Source: Dinoroseobacter sp965279125 (GTDB lineage Bacteria > Pseudomonadota > Alphaproteobacteria > Rhodobacterales > Rhodobacteraceae). From it: a DNA stretch of 64,000 nt. The position numbers and the translations under genes were made by a program. This document shows positions 34,054 through 43,359 of this stretch, in pieces. The notes beneath the pieces are model-generated. The model was not told where the DNA came from, ran no database searches, and was given only the letters and a program-made list of their open reading frames with translations. Where the stretch lies: NCBI GenBank assembly GCA_965279125.1, contig CBDIHL010000045.1, positions 310,001 through 374,000 of the forward strand, read 5' to 3'. How positions within the stretch are numbered: position 1 is the stretch's first letter; every line of letters begins with the position of its first letter.

Positions 34054-35637
34054 ATGAAGGAGCGATCAGGACAGATGCCGGAAGTCGGTGAATTTCGACA
34101 AATATTTCATCTACCGCTGATTTTTCAAGGAGATGGTGCGTTCAACTCGCAAGCTGTGGTCAACAAGCTGGTTAAAGACGGAAAGTGGGAGCCGGTTCAA
34201 GCTGTCCGCCCAGAAGACGAGGGTTTGTTTGCGGAATATGTATATTTTCATGATTTTGTGCGAGATTTCCTTTACCCGAACCCAGATAGTGACAAGCCTG
34301 CCTTCCGCCTCCTGCATGTCCAGAATCCGAGTAACTTAGTTGTTCGACTATCCGAGGCTTCACCTCCAATTGGTCTGAAAGTCGAACGGCAAACGCTACA
34401 CGTTTTTGAGACCGGCGCGTTGGTGCTGACGGTCGAGGTATTGGTTAACGGAAAGCTAAGCCTGCCTGATGCAATGCAGCTGGTTGATAAGCTGAGGCGA
34501 AGCTACGTTCCCTACTGGGATGACAAAGGTTTGCCAGGAGGCGTACCGCATAGGATCGATTTTCAAGGCCCAGATGATGAAGCGCCCTGCGCAAGCCCTG
34601 TCGAGGCTACCATACGCCCTACCAAGGAGGAGTGTGCGGCGCACCTGCATGCGCATATAAGTACGGGCCAAGACGCGCCCATTATCGAACCTTGGGAGAC
34701 ATGGCTCGAAGGGATCGACCTTGCAACTTGGCGCGATCCTTCAGACGAGCGTGTGCCGGTGATGAGCTTCATCGTGCTCGCCCCACAGGAAGGTGTCAGT
34801 GCACGAGATACCATGAAGGCTATCAAGGATTCAGAGTGGGCGCAGTTGGCTGAAGCGGACGGCCAATCAGAGCATTTTTTATATAATCCCGTTTTTTTGG
34901 AGCAAAAGGAAAAGATTTGGTTTTATGATCGCTTTTTCCCACACGAGGATATGGATGACAAAGTGGCGTCGCGTCACGTATTTGGTGGGGCGCATTACGC
35001 TTTTGTCACCGTAAGTGGCAGCATGACGGATCTATTGCGCACCCACTTTACCCGCCACTATGCGCAAATCGGGCTGATCGTACGTTTTGAGATCGCGACT
35101 TTGCTGGCCTTTTCGTCTCAATTGACCGAACTGGTTTCGAAATTCGACCGTGATCCTAAGCGGGACTCGGCGGAGTATCGCTTTCGAAAGGACCTCGTGG
35201 TGCTGCGACAGAGGTTCTTGCGGTTTGTTCACCGCTTCCACTTTACGGGTGTCTCAAGCCAGATCCAACCCACCGAGATGCTGTCGCATTGGAGGGCTTC
35301 GACAGGGTTAGATGACTTGTTTGAAGATGTCAGCAACGAGATCAATAGTGCCGGTGATTTCGCCACGACCTTGATGGCGCAGGACGAAGCAGAGGCCGCC
35401 AACCGTATTGCTACGGCGGCAACATATCTGGCCATCCTTGGTTTGCCCGCCGCGCTTTTGGCCATGCCAGTCTTTGATGCAGCCTTCGTTAAGCGCTTGG
35501 TGTCTGACGCCCTGTGCGATGGCCAATGCGCTGATGCGACAAAGTTGGCTCTATGGGGTTTGGCCTATGTCGAATTATCTGTTGCTTCGATGTGCGCATT
35601 CGTGCTGTTTAGCCGGGTCTGGGGGAAAAAGCGTTAG
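34054..35637 (+). CDS. CorA-like membrane protein, probable CRISPR type III effector
   Basis: 527 residues from ATG 34054 (a later ATG at 34075 is possible). A long soluble N-terminal region is followed by a helical stalk and two C-terminal membrane helices: TAATYLAILGLPAALLAMPV and WGLAYVELSVASMCAFVLFS. This is the topology of CorA channels, but the GMN selectivity motif is absent at the end of the first helix (AMPVFD instead). CorA-like proteins are known accessory effectors of some type III CRISPR systems. The first CRISPR array and cas10 follow on the same strand. No NrN or SAM-AMP lyase partner gene is recognised beside it. The identification rests on topology and context. Confidence 0.65.
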   Translation: MKERSGQMPEVGEFRQIFHLPLIFQGDGAFNSQAVVNKLVKDGKWEPVQAVRPEDEGLFAEYVYFHDFVRDFLYPNPDSDKPAFRLLHVQNPSNLVVRLSEASPPIGLKVERQTLHVFETGALVLTVEVLVNGKLSLPDAMQLVDKLRRSYVPYWDDKGLPGGVPHRIDFQGPDDEAPCASPVEATIRPTKEECAAHLHAHISTGQDAPIIEPWETWLEGIDLATWRDPSDERVPVMSFIVLAPQEGVSARDTMKAIKDSEWAQLAEADGQSEHFLYNPVFLEQKEKIWFYDRFFPHEDMDDKVASRHVFGGAHYAFVTVSGSMTDLLRTHFTRHYAQIGLIVRFEIATLLAFSSQLTELVSKFDRDPKRDSAEYRFRKDLVVLRQRFLRFVHRFHFTGVSSQIQPTEMLSHWRASTGLDDLFEDVSNEINSAGDFATTLMAQDEAEAANRIATAATYLAILGLPAALLAMPVFDAAFVKRLVSDALCDGQCADATKLALWGLAYVELSVASMCAFVLFSRVWGKKR

Positions 35638-35797
35638 CTTTGGCTCAGATATTGCATAAGGGATTGGTAGGATTAATGAATTTCAGATATTTCTCTCCAA
35701 TTTCGATCACAACGCCTATTTTTGTGGTCGCGAAATCTATTAGCCTCAGATCGCACATTGAAATTGCGACGCAAAACAGTATGTTGTGAGAGGTGAA
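35638..35797 (+). promoter_or_regulatory. Leader of CRISPR array 1
   Basis: 160 bases of AT-richer sequence between the CorA-like gene and the first repeat, ending GAGGTGAA against the repeat. CCTATTTTTGTGGTCGCGAA (about 35717-35736) resembles a motif in the leader of array 2. Confidence 0.6.
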
Positions 35798-36107
35798 TAT
35801 AAGGCGAGTGCCCGCATCACAGCGGATTGAGACATGGGCAACACTGAAGGTGCCGTCATCTTTCAGATATAAGGCGAGTGCCCGCATCACAGCGGATTGA
35901 GACATTGCGCCTCCAGAATCAAAGATGCCATCACGGCATATAAGGCGAGTGCCCGCATCACAGCGGATTGAGACTCTACTGCTCCCGCAAAAGCGAGGAT
36001 TCCAGTATAAGGCGAGTGCCCGCATCACAGCGGATTGAGACCTGCAAGCCTTCGATCACGTTGTCCGCGGTCTCAGTATAAGGCGAGTGCCCGCATCACA
36101 GCGGATT
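35798..36107 (+). CRISPR. CRISPR array 1: five repeats, four spacers
   Basis: 36-base repeats at 35798, 35868, 35939, 36006 and 36077. The 5' half reads TATAAGGCGAGTGCC; the 3' half ends ACAGCGGATTGAGAC. Spacers are 34, 35, 31 and 35 bases. The last repeat loses its final five bases, so the leader is on the left and transcription is rightward, towards cas10. CCGC/GCGG within the 3' half can form the short Cas6 hairpin, leaving ATTGAGAC as the 8-base crRNA tag. Confidence 0.96.
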
Positions 36108-36203
36108 ATGGCCCGCAGCTCCCGTAGGAAAAAACGGGCTCTATTCACAGGGCTCCTTTTGAGTTGCGCAACGCCCGCCACAGGGTAGGGTAATCAAGCA
36201 AGG

Positions 36204-37655
36204 GTGTTTGGGGGCTTCCAAGTGTTTCAGGTGTTGCGGATCGAAGGTGTCAATTTCGAGGACACGCTGCTTGATACAAATGATATCTCGGTTATTCGGG
36301 GTGCTAGCATGGCAATTGAGGGTGCTGGTGCTCGATGTGCTGAGGCATTGATTGCCCAATTTGGAAAGCGTGTCATTTGGGACTACTCGGCCGGTGAGCA
36401 ATCTCTTTTCTCTTTTTCGGCGGAGTTGGAGGCAGATGACGTTCTCCGATGCGCTCTGGCTGCACTAAGCGAACCGCCTTGGTGTCATCTAAATTTTACG
36501 GTCGCCACGGCACAGGCCGCAACCGTCGAGAAAGCCACTCTTATTGCCGAGGCGCGCGCGCGGACCCAGCAATTTCAAACGTGGTCCGTCAAGGATATCA
36601 CGACGCCGAACGCCAAGATGTCCGATGCGCTGGACCAGACACGTCCAGCCGCGCAGGTTGACCCGCGTGGGATCAAAGGTCAGCTGTCAGAGGCCACTTT
36701 TTCGCGCCTCGAATACGGTCGAAACAAGCGTCGCACATTTTACGATGATGTACTTGGGCCCGAAGTGCTTAAAGGTTACGGCGTATGCAATAGTTTCGAA
36801 GAGATGGTTGCAACGCAAAGCGAGGCGATTCCTCTTTCGGCACGCTCGAAAATTGCCGTGATCCATCTGGATGGCGATAGGTTTTCGAACCACAGAGCGA
36901 GCACATCAGCTCCGGAGATGAGTGCCTCTCTCAAGCAGATGCAAGCTAAGGTCTTGTCTCGTCTTCTTGGGGATGCGCTCGCAGTTGAAACGGAGGAATT
37001 TGGCACTGAGGCTCCGCGCCTGAGGTTCGAAACACTTCTCTGGGGGGGCGACGACATAACCATCATTGTCCCGGCCTGGCGTGCGTTTATGACCTTGATT
37101 GGATTCTATGACGAGATCAGGAACACAACCATTTCTGGCGTGCCAGTGACCTTTTCTGCTGCCTGCATCATTGCAAACTACAAGAGTCCAATCCGCCGAC
37201 TTGTAGGGCTTGCTGATCGCGCTTGCAGCCTTAACAAGGCGAGTGGTGTCGGTGGCGGTGTAAGCTTTGACATTTTTGAGAGCATTGAGGTGCCAGAAGT
37301 CGCAACATTTGCGACCCAACGCTTGGATCGCTTTGGCGTACATCTACGGCCGCAGGACGTGTTGTTCCCAAGTGACCAGTTGGCTCAGTTGCAGTCAGAT
37401 ATCAGTTCCAAGAACGGGCAAACGTCGCTGCGTATGTCGCGGACCCAACTCCACCAGATCTTCAGTTCCGGGGGTGACCCAGAGCAAGCCGTCGAGGATT
37501 ATGCAGCGCGCGTGCTGGGGGCTGAAGGACTAGCGCTTGATCAATTGCGCCTACCCGCAGTGCAGGAAATGCGACCTGCATGGGCCGATCTCGAATTTCG
37601 CTTGATGCTGCATGATTATGGGCAGCAGTATGCCTCAAAAGAAGTAACCAGATGA
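36204..37655 (+). CDS. cas10: Short Cas10 (type III CRISPR large subunit), GGDD present, no HD domain
   Basis: 483 residues from GTG 36204 (later GTGs at 36222 and 36231 are possible). There is no HD nuclease domain at the N-terminus. The first palm-like region has VIHLDGDRFSN (about residue 222) and the second the cyclase signature LLWGGDDITIIV with GGDD at about 281-284. Cas10 proteins with GGDD make cyclic oligoadenylates, or SAM-AMP in some CorA systems, when target RNA is bound. Usual Cas10 is about 700-900 residues, so this one is trimmed. It overlaps the next RAMP gene by 4 bases and follows array 1. Predicted to signal but not cut DNA. Confidence 0.88.
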   Translation: MFGGFQVFQVLRIEGVNFEDTLLDTNDISVIRGASMAIEGAGARCAEALIAQFGKRVIWDYSAGEQSLFSFSAELEADDVLRCALAALSEPPWCHLNFTVATAQAATVEKATLIAEARARTQQFQTWSVKDITTPNAKMSDALDQTRPAAQVDPRGIKGQLSEATFSRLEYGRNKRRTFYDDVLGPEVLKGYGVCNSFEEMVATQSEAIPLSARSKIAVIHLDGDRFSNHRASTSAPEMSASLKQMQAKVLSRLLGDALAVETEEFGTEAPRLRFETLLWGGDDITIIVPAWRAFMTLIGFYDEIRNTTISGVPVTFSAACIIANYKSPIRRLVGLADRACSLNKASGVGGGVSFDIFESIEVPEVATFATQRLDRFGVHLRPQDVLFPSDQLAQLQSDISSKNGQTSLRMSRTQLHQIFSSGGDPEQAVEDYAARVLGAEGLALDQLRLPAVQEMRPAWADLEFRLMLHDYGQQYASKEVTR

Positions 37656-39349
37656 TTGGTCGTCGCGTCCTAGATCTGACGCTAACGTTGCGCAGTCCCT
37701 TCTTATTCTCAGGCACTGGTGGCTTGAACATCGGACTGGATGCTGTCGCGTTGCGCGATCATGAAGGTTGCCCGCTAATCCCCCAAGATCAAGTGCGCGG
37801 AATTGTACGGCATGGTTTGAATGATGTTGCGCTCCACGCTGCTGATCTAACCCAAGCGGACGTCGACTCCATGTTTGGCGTATCCGCAGCCGACGCAACG
37901 TCTGACGACATCGAAGATGCGAACACCTTTGCCCCAAGGCGCGGCCGCCTTATTTTTTCGGATTTACGTGCCGAACTTTTTGGCGGGATGCCGCTTACAA
38001 ATACGCGCGTATCGATAGATACCGAAACCGGCTCGGCCAAGGCAGGCCACTTGAATGTAGTCGAACTGGTCGCGCCCAAAGGCAGGGCCGTAGCCTTTAG
38101 AGGAAGCATTGTCTTCTGGGGAACTGAAGCGGAGGGTCAGTTGTGGGCGGCACGAATTGAAGCTGCGTTTAGCTGGATCAGTTCTATAGGTGCTATGAAG
38201 TCGTCCGGCTTTGGAGAGGTGGTTAGCGCCGCTTGTTTGCCGAAGCCGCAAACCACTGCACCCGCGCAGCCCAAAAGGCCGATAGGAAAGCGTCTTGCCG
38301 CGACCTTCTCATTCGACCGCCCTTTTTTGGTCAATGCGCAGCGGATTGCCGACAATTATTATCAAGGCGAGGTAGTGGTTCCTGGCGGAGCGATCAAAGG
38401 CGCGTTAGCGGAAAGACTTAGGGTCTTGGGGCATGACCCCAGTGCAATGGATGGCTTGAGCAATTTGGTCATCACTCATGCAAAGCCGGTCGGTTACTCG
38501 GAAGTCCTGTCCAATGCAATTGTCGGTGTGTCAGATGGTGACAGCTTTGAATTTGCTGATGCCATTGATGCGCCGAAGGGGGCGGGCATATTGATCAACG
38601 GACGAGCCGCCAAATTTACCATTGACTGGAAAGACGAGTTGTTCGGCGCATACTTCAATGAAACCGGTAAGCCGCCACTATATTCGCCAGATTTTGATGT
38701 ACGAACACATGTAAGGATCGAGCAATCTACCGGTGCGGCAGAACATGGTATGCTTTACGTTTCAGGTGCGGTTTCGCCTGGCGTCAAAGACCGCTGGCAA
38801 TGCACCTTAGACTTCGACAGTGTTGATGAGAAACAGCAAGCGTTGCTAACTGACGTGTTTCGGAGTGGTCTGGATGGCGTTGGCCGAACAAATGCAAGCC
38901 TTTGCCTTACGGGTGATCTGCAGGCCCGCGAATGCCCTAAATTAGTGGAGCGGCCAGACGGAAGTGTTGTCGTGATGCTGACAAGCGACGCATTTATGGC
39001 AGACCCAACACAGGGCGCTTGTTTCGACGCCTTTGCCTCCTACTGGAAGCGCGTATGTGGTGCCGATCTTCAAAACATGTTTGCTTCACAGCGATGGGCA
39101 GGTGGATATATCGCACGACGTTTCCAGTCATCAGGCGTCTACCGACCATTCTGCTTAACAAGCCGAGGCTCAGTATTTCGCTTAGTTGGTGCTGATAAGA
39201 AGGCACTTGAAGCTCTGTTGCGTAAGGGCCTGCCGACGATAGGTGCCACGAGTTGGCGCGAGAATCCATTCCAACCGCAGAATGGTTATGGTCATTTTGT
39301 AACTCTTAAACAGGACACTTTGAACGCACGAGAGGTCGAGTATGTATGA
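37652..39349 (+). CDS. Multi-domain RAMP protein (Cas7-like, at least two RAMP domains)
   Basis: 565 residues. The first RAMP domain has FSGTGGLNIGLDAVALRD, then GCPLIPQDQVRGIVRHGL, a Csm3/Cas7-like pattern in which the aspartate of GLDAV lies where Cas7 subunits keep their RNA-cleaving residue. The second begins near FDRPFLVNAQRIADNYYQGE with VVPGGAIKGALAERL. The C-terminal part (residues about 420-565) is not assigned and could hold a Cas5/Csx10-like domain. It starts inside the end of cas10 (ATGA) and overlaps the next RAMP gene by 8 bases. Probable backbone of the crRNP. Confidence 0.82.
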   Translation: MIGRRVLDLTLTLRSPFLFSGTGGLNIGLDAVALRDHEGCPLIPQDQVRGIVRHGLNDVALHAADLTQADVDSMFGVSAADATSDDIEDANTFAPRRGRLIFSDLRAELFGGMPLTNTRVSIDTETGSAKAGHLNVVELVAPKGRAVAFRGSIVFWGTEAEGQLWAARIEAAFSWISSIGAMKSSGFGEVVSAACLPKPQTTAPAQPKRPIGKRLAATFSFDRPFLVNAQRIADNYYQGEVVVPGGAIKGALAERLRVLGHDPSAMDGLSNLVITHAKPVGYSEVLSNAIVGVSDGDSFEFADAIDAPKGAGILINGRAAKFTIDWKDELFGAYFNETGKPPLYSPDFDVRTHVRIEQSTGAAEHGMLYVSGAVSPGVKDRWQCTLDFDSVDEKQQALLTDVFRSGLDGVGRTNASLCLTGDLQARECPKLVERPDGSVVVMLTSDAFMADPTQGACFDAFASYWKRVCGADLQNMFASQRWAGGYIARRFQSSGVYRPFCLTSRGSVFRLVGADKKALEALLRKGLPTIGATSWRENPFQPQNGYGHFVTLKQDTLNAREVEYV

Positions 39350-40598
39350 CTTGGAACCACTCAAGCGCGCCGACTATGCGTTTTCACTTAGGGCGTTGAC
39401 CGACCTTCATATCGGTACGGGGTTAGACCGGAAGGCGGACACCGATGATGGGTCTCGTGTTTCACTCATTGAAACGGGAGAGAAGGATGGGCAGGTCTGT
39501 CCAGTCTTGCCGGCAACAGCACTCAAAGGTGTGATGAGGCACTTGGCTTCTCTGATGGAGGTGGGCGAAGCTGTTTGCCGACTTTTTGGCTCATCTAATG
39601 CGGAGTATTCGCGCCAAGGCTGTCTGACGTTTCGAACGGCGTTTGCTGATGCTGTGGAGCCACTCCGGCAACATCGAACAGCGATTAATGCTGGTCGTGG
39701 TGTAGCCGATCCGAACAGGCTGTTTCAACGAGAGATTCTATCGGCAGGTACGGAGTTTGCCGTTCAAATTCGTCTTGAGGCGCGCGTTGACTTTGCTGCG
39801 TTGAGGCAGAGCTTTGAAGAGGTGTTGGTAGCTTTGGGAGACCCCAATATATTACAAGTCGGAGCTGGCCGAACCTTGGGGCAGGGTCAGCTACAGCTAA
39901 GCGGAGTAGTTACTCGCATCGATTGGGCCGCTAACTCTTGCGGTGTATTCTGCATGAAAGCGCCGCAACAGATTACAGTTAAGGCACCACCGATAGCTGC
40001 GCCTGACGCAAAGGTTCAGCTGAGTTGTGCGGGCCCCTATCTCACCCGCGATCCATACGCTGGTGAAGAGCGAAAAAGAAATGAAGATAGATCCGGCATT
40101 CCCCACAATGCGCCATTGCGTCGAGGCGGTCTGCCAGAAGTCCTGACCAGTTCTCTTAAGGGGTATCTGCGGCAGCGCGCAGACTGGTTGTGTGCGATCG
40201 AGAAGCTGCGCGCTCCCGGCACAGCTACTCAGTTTCGAGAGGGGATTGAGCGCTTGTTTGGTACTCCAGACCGGCGTGGTTTAATGGAGCTCGTTGTTGG
40301 AGACATCAAGTGTTCCCAGCCATTCAAATCTACCTCAGTGAAAATTGATCGCTTCAGCGGCGGCCCAATTGACAACGCATTGGTGACGACAGAAGCCGAT
40401 ACGGGTGTTCGATTTACTCTATCCGCAAGGCTTGATCCAGCGCGCAAAGCTTGTTCGGACTGTGCAAAGGAGTGGTGTCTAGATTGCAAAACGCTCGACA
40501 TGATTTTTCGCGACCTAGAACAGAACGGCATAGTGCTCGGTACGGGAACCACCCGTGGATATGGTTGGTTCGAAGGCGAGGGTATATCGGATGAGTGA
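39342..40598 (+). CDS. Double-RAMP protein (Csm3/Cmr-like tandem)
   Basis: 418 residues with two RAMP modules: RALTDLHIGTGLDRKADTDD, LPATALKGVMRHLAS and LFGS in the first; PYLTRDPYAGEERKRNEDRS, LTSSLKGYLRQRADWL, LFGTPDRRG and VKIDRFSGGPIDNAL in the second, ending with the glycine-rich VLGTGTTRGYGWFEG typical of RAMPs. The pattern SSLKG...R is the Csm3/Cmr4 crRNA-contact motif. A cysteine group CSDCAKEWCLDC near the C-terminus could bind zinc. It overlaps both neighbours by 8 bases, so the four effector genes form one operon. Confidence 0.87.
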   Translation: MYDLEPLKRADYAFSLRALTDLHIGTGLDRKADTDDGSRVSLIETGEKDGQVCPVLPATALKGVMRHLASLMEVGEAVCRLFGSSNAEYSRQGCLTFRTAFADAVEPLRQHRTAINAGRGVADPNRLFQREILSAGTEFAVQIRLEARVDFAALRQSFEEVLVALGDPNILQVGAGRTLGQGQLQLSGVVTRIDWAANSCGVFCMKAPQQITVKAPPIAAPDAKVQLSCAGPYLTRDPYAGEERKRNEDRSGIPHNAPLRRGGLPEVLTSSLKGYLRQRADWLCAIEKLRAPGTATQFREGIERLFGTPDRRGLMELVVGDIKCSQPFKSTSVKIDRFSGGPIDNALVTTEADTGVRFTLSARLDPARKACSDCAKEWCLDCKTLDMIFRDLEQNGIVLGTGTTRGYGWFEGEGISDE

Positions 40599-42762
40599 AT
40601 GGAAGCGCTACGCGGCTAGTGAACTGCGTGAAGGCAAAAACTGGGGGGATGTTCTAGATAGCCTTTTCGGATCATTCATTGGCGACTTCAATGATGAGCA
40701 TGATGCTGAAGACGCATTCGAAAGATTCTATGCCGAATTTCAGCACAACAAAGATAGACCCGAGCAAACCCCTGCATTGATCAACACCGCAGCGGTTTCC
40801 GGGAAGGTGCAAGTCAAGAAACCTTACGACTTCGTTCCCCTCAGTGCGAAAATCACCCCCCCGGAAGACGAGATTAAAGCTTCTCTAGATGCCAACAACA
40901 TCCATAGCGAGCCGCTTGCTAGCGGCCTATGCGGTACGCTTTCGATTGTGGTTGAGTGTGATGGCCCTATCCTCGTTGGGCAGGACGGCGACGGTGGCGC
41001 TGTCTCAACCCCGCAAAAAATTGGCGAGACTTATGTTCTCCCTGGCACCACGCTTGCAGGCCTCACGCGCGCGGCATTGGAAAACATCGCAAGCGCACGG
41101 CTTACGCAAACGAATCTGCATCGTCGTTTTGGCATTCGTGACTTTGGACACCCTCTTTTTCAGAATGAGCGCAAGGAGGTAAGGGCAGGCTGGCTTCGTC
41201 CTGCGACTGAAGGCGAAATCGCTGACGAAAGGCAGAGTCCGTTCGTATTGGAACCCTGCAATTATCACCTCATCAAGATCCGTGATTTCGTCGCTGGCAA
41301 GGATGGTCGTGCGCAATACGCTTGGTTAAAAAGCAGCTTGGAGGATCGATATCGAAGCCGTTCCATGACCCGCACCGAAGTGGTCTTCGATTTTGACAGA
41401 ACAGATCGGTTTTCGATTATCTCGCGGATTCATTCGCATGGACAAGAGACGCGGGTTGTTTTGGCCGAAGATGGTCCTCTCGAAGGTGTGTTTGTCTTCT
41501 CGGACAAGTCTCCCTCCTTTTCACCTCAAGGATTGAATGACCATGAGAAGAGTATCTTTTACAAGACGAGAGGCCGCGAAAGACTTGAACTGGAAATAAT
41601 GGCGTTAGACGCGCAGGAAGCCAGTCCGGTAAAGGGGGCGTCAAAGAAGACTGAGACCGTTTTTGAGACCGTACCTAATGGTCCAACCAAGCAAATTTCG
41701 GCGTCGGTTTGGGACACATTTACGCGCAATAACAGCAAGCCCTCAAATCATCGACCAGACCCAGACGGCAATTGGGCAAAACTCAAACCTACACTCGATG
41801 CCGGCTATCGTATCCCTGTGTTTTGGGTTGAGGACGGTTTCGGCGAGGTCGCTGATCTTGGCCTCGTGCGCGCATTCAAGCGGGCGCATACGTACAACGT
41901 CCGTGATGTCTTGGAGCGCACAGGCTCGGGCGTGCATCTTCATGACGCTGATAAACTCGAGCCAGATTTTGTTGAAGCCTTGTTTGGCTATGTCCTTGAG
42001 GGGGACGAGAACCAGAAGTTGCTCGCCCCGGACGAGAGATCTTCGCAGGCTGCGAACCACTTGTCCCGGCATCTCAAGAGCCGGGTATCTTTTGGTTTCG
42101 CCAATCTGAGTGCGGCTACCCCTGGTGTGGAAGATGACCCCGTTAGCTCTGTCATGAGCGCACCAAAGCCATCCTATGGGCCGTTCTACCTTCGGTCTTC
42201 AGGGCGCTTCGATTGGAGCGCGTCGGACGTGCAATTGGCAGGCCGAAAACGCTACTGGCCGCGTAATGCGGATAAAGATCAAGTGTCCGGTTGGCTGCGC
42301 CGCAGTTCGGGAAATGGGAATGTGAAAACGATGTCCTCGATGAGGTTCCTCGTGCCAGAAGATCCTAAGCGAAAGCTGCGCTTCGAGGGGCGGGTTCGCT
42401 TGCACAACGTGACGGTTGCTGAGTTGGGTGCGATTTTGTGGGCCCTCACGTTTGGGGGGCAAGAAACTTACAGACACCTCATCGGGCGGGGGAAAGCCGC
42501 GGGGGCTGGCCAATGCCGGATTGAGATATCGGCCCTTCAGTTAGAGTGCAATGATGGGACCCCCGCGCCAAGTGCTGCAACAGCGATGGAGGTGTTCGAA
42601 GACTTCATGATCTCCCATCATCCCGGGTGGCGGACGAAGGACCCCCTCAAGCGCTACTTGCAGCTGTGCAACCCGGCTATTGGGGAAGAAATGGCAAGCC
42701 AAGATAGCCTAGATTATATGCCCTTGCCGAGCTTTCAAAAGCTGCGAAAACTTGTGACATAA
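40591..42762 (+). CDS. Large RAMP protein resembling the TIGR03986 family
   Basis: 723 residues from ATG 40591, chosen because it overlaps the previous stop as in the other junctions. KKPYDFVPLSAKI near residue 75 recalls the PYNFVPL motif of TIGR03986 RAMP proteins, followed by GPILVGQDGDGG and the RAMP motif LPGTTLAGLTRAALEN. The C-terminal part has GRVRLHNVTVAELGAILWAL and GRGKAAGAGQCRIEI, a glycine-rich RAMP loop. The middle, about 300 residues, is unassigned and may carry a Cas11-like helical part, since no separate small subunit gene exists in the locus. Last gene of the effector operon, before array 2. Confidence 0.83.
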   Translation: MSEWKRYAASELREGKNWGDVLDSLFGSFIGDFNDEHDAEDAFERFYAEFQHNKDRPEQTPALINTAAVSGKVQVKKPYDFVPLSAKITPPEDEIKASLDANNIHSEPLASGLCGTLSIVVECDGPILVGQDGDGGAVSTPQKIGETYVLPGTTLAGLTRAALENIASARLTQTNLHRRFGIRDFGHPLFQNERKEVRAGWLRPATEGEIADERQSPFVLEPCNYHLIKIRDFVAGKDGRAQYAWLKSSLEDRYRSRSMTRTEVVFDFDRTDRFSIISRIHSHGQETRVVLAEDGPLEGVFVFSDKSPSFSPQGLNDHEKSIFYKTRGRERLELEIMALDAQEASPVKGASKKTETVFETVPNGPTKQISASVWDTFTRNNSKPSNHRPDPDGNWAKLKPTLDAGYRIPVFWVEDGFGEVADLGLVRAFKRAHTYNVRDVLERTGSGVHLHDADKLEPDFVEALFGYVLEGDENQKLLAPDERSSQAANHLSRHLKSRVSFGFANLSAATPGVEDDPVSSVMSAPKPSYGPFYLRSSGRFDWSASDVQLAGRKRYWPRNADKDQVSGWLRRSSGNGNVKTMSSMRFLVPEDPKRKLRFEGRVRLHNVTVAELGAILWALTFGGQETYRHLIGRGKAAGAGQCRIEISALQLECNDGTPAPSAATAMEVFEDFMISHHPGWRTKDPLKRYLQLCNPAIGEEMASQDSLDYMPLPSFQKLRKLVT

Positions 42763-42938
42763 GGTTCGTCTCTTTTGGATTTGACTTCAGAATTCTGACA
42801 AGGTTATGATTTATCGGGATATATAGGAGGCAAAGAGCTAAGATATGGATGAGTTACCAAGAATGTCACATATTTGGTGTGCCTGGTTCAGAAGATTGGC
42901 TATTTTTGGTCGTAAATGCAAGGCTATATGGAAGGTGA
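42763..42938 (+). promoter_or_regulatory. Leader of CRISPR array 2
   Basis: 176 bases, AT-rich, ending GGAAGGTGA directly against the first repeat. GCTATTTTTGGTCGTAAAT (about 42899-42917) parallels the leader of array 1. Confidence 0.6.
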
Positions 42939-43244
42939 GCTTGACCCAAATGCCCGCACGACAGCGGATTGAGACGTGGCTGACGAACACGAGAAAGTGC
43001 GGAGGCTTGACCCAAATGCCCGCACGACAGCGGATTGAGACTCTTTTGCGGGGAAGTTCACCACGTAGTGGTTTGGCTTGACCCAAATGCCCGCACGACA
43101 GCGGATTGAGACTCTGTCGCGATAGCTCGCGCAATGTCGTGTGCTTGACCCAAATGCCCGCACGACAGCGGATTGAGACATGGGAACGCGGGTTGCATCG
43201 ACACCAATGGCTTGACCCAAATGCCCGCACGACAGCGGATTGAG
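42939..43244 (+). CRISPR. CRISPR array 2: five repeats, four spacers
   Basis: 37-base repeats at 42939, 43005, 43076, 43143 and 43210. 5' half GCTTGACCCAAATGCC; 3' end ACAGCGGATTGAGAC as in the other arrays. Spacers 29, 34, 30 and 30 bases. The last repeat loses its final two bases, so the leader is on the left. The array runs towards the convergent cas2/RT-cas1 genes. Confidence 0.96.
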
Positions 43245-43359
43245 GTTAACGGGCTCTTGAGGCGTGTTGCCGATTGTGCGCACAAACAGCGTGTGCGCGT
43301 GCCGCTTTTGGAGCCCCTACAGGACTACATGACGCGGTCCGCGCTTGCGTCTCTCAGCG

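Noticed and set aside
35645..36028. Open reverse frame with repeating residues across CRISPR array 1 (similar frames across arrays 2 and 3)
   Set aside because: The repeated peptide is just the translation of the CRISPR repeats; the arrays explain it fully.
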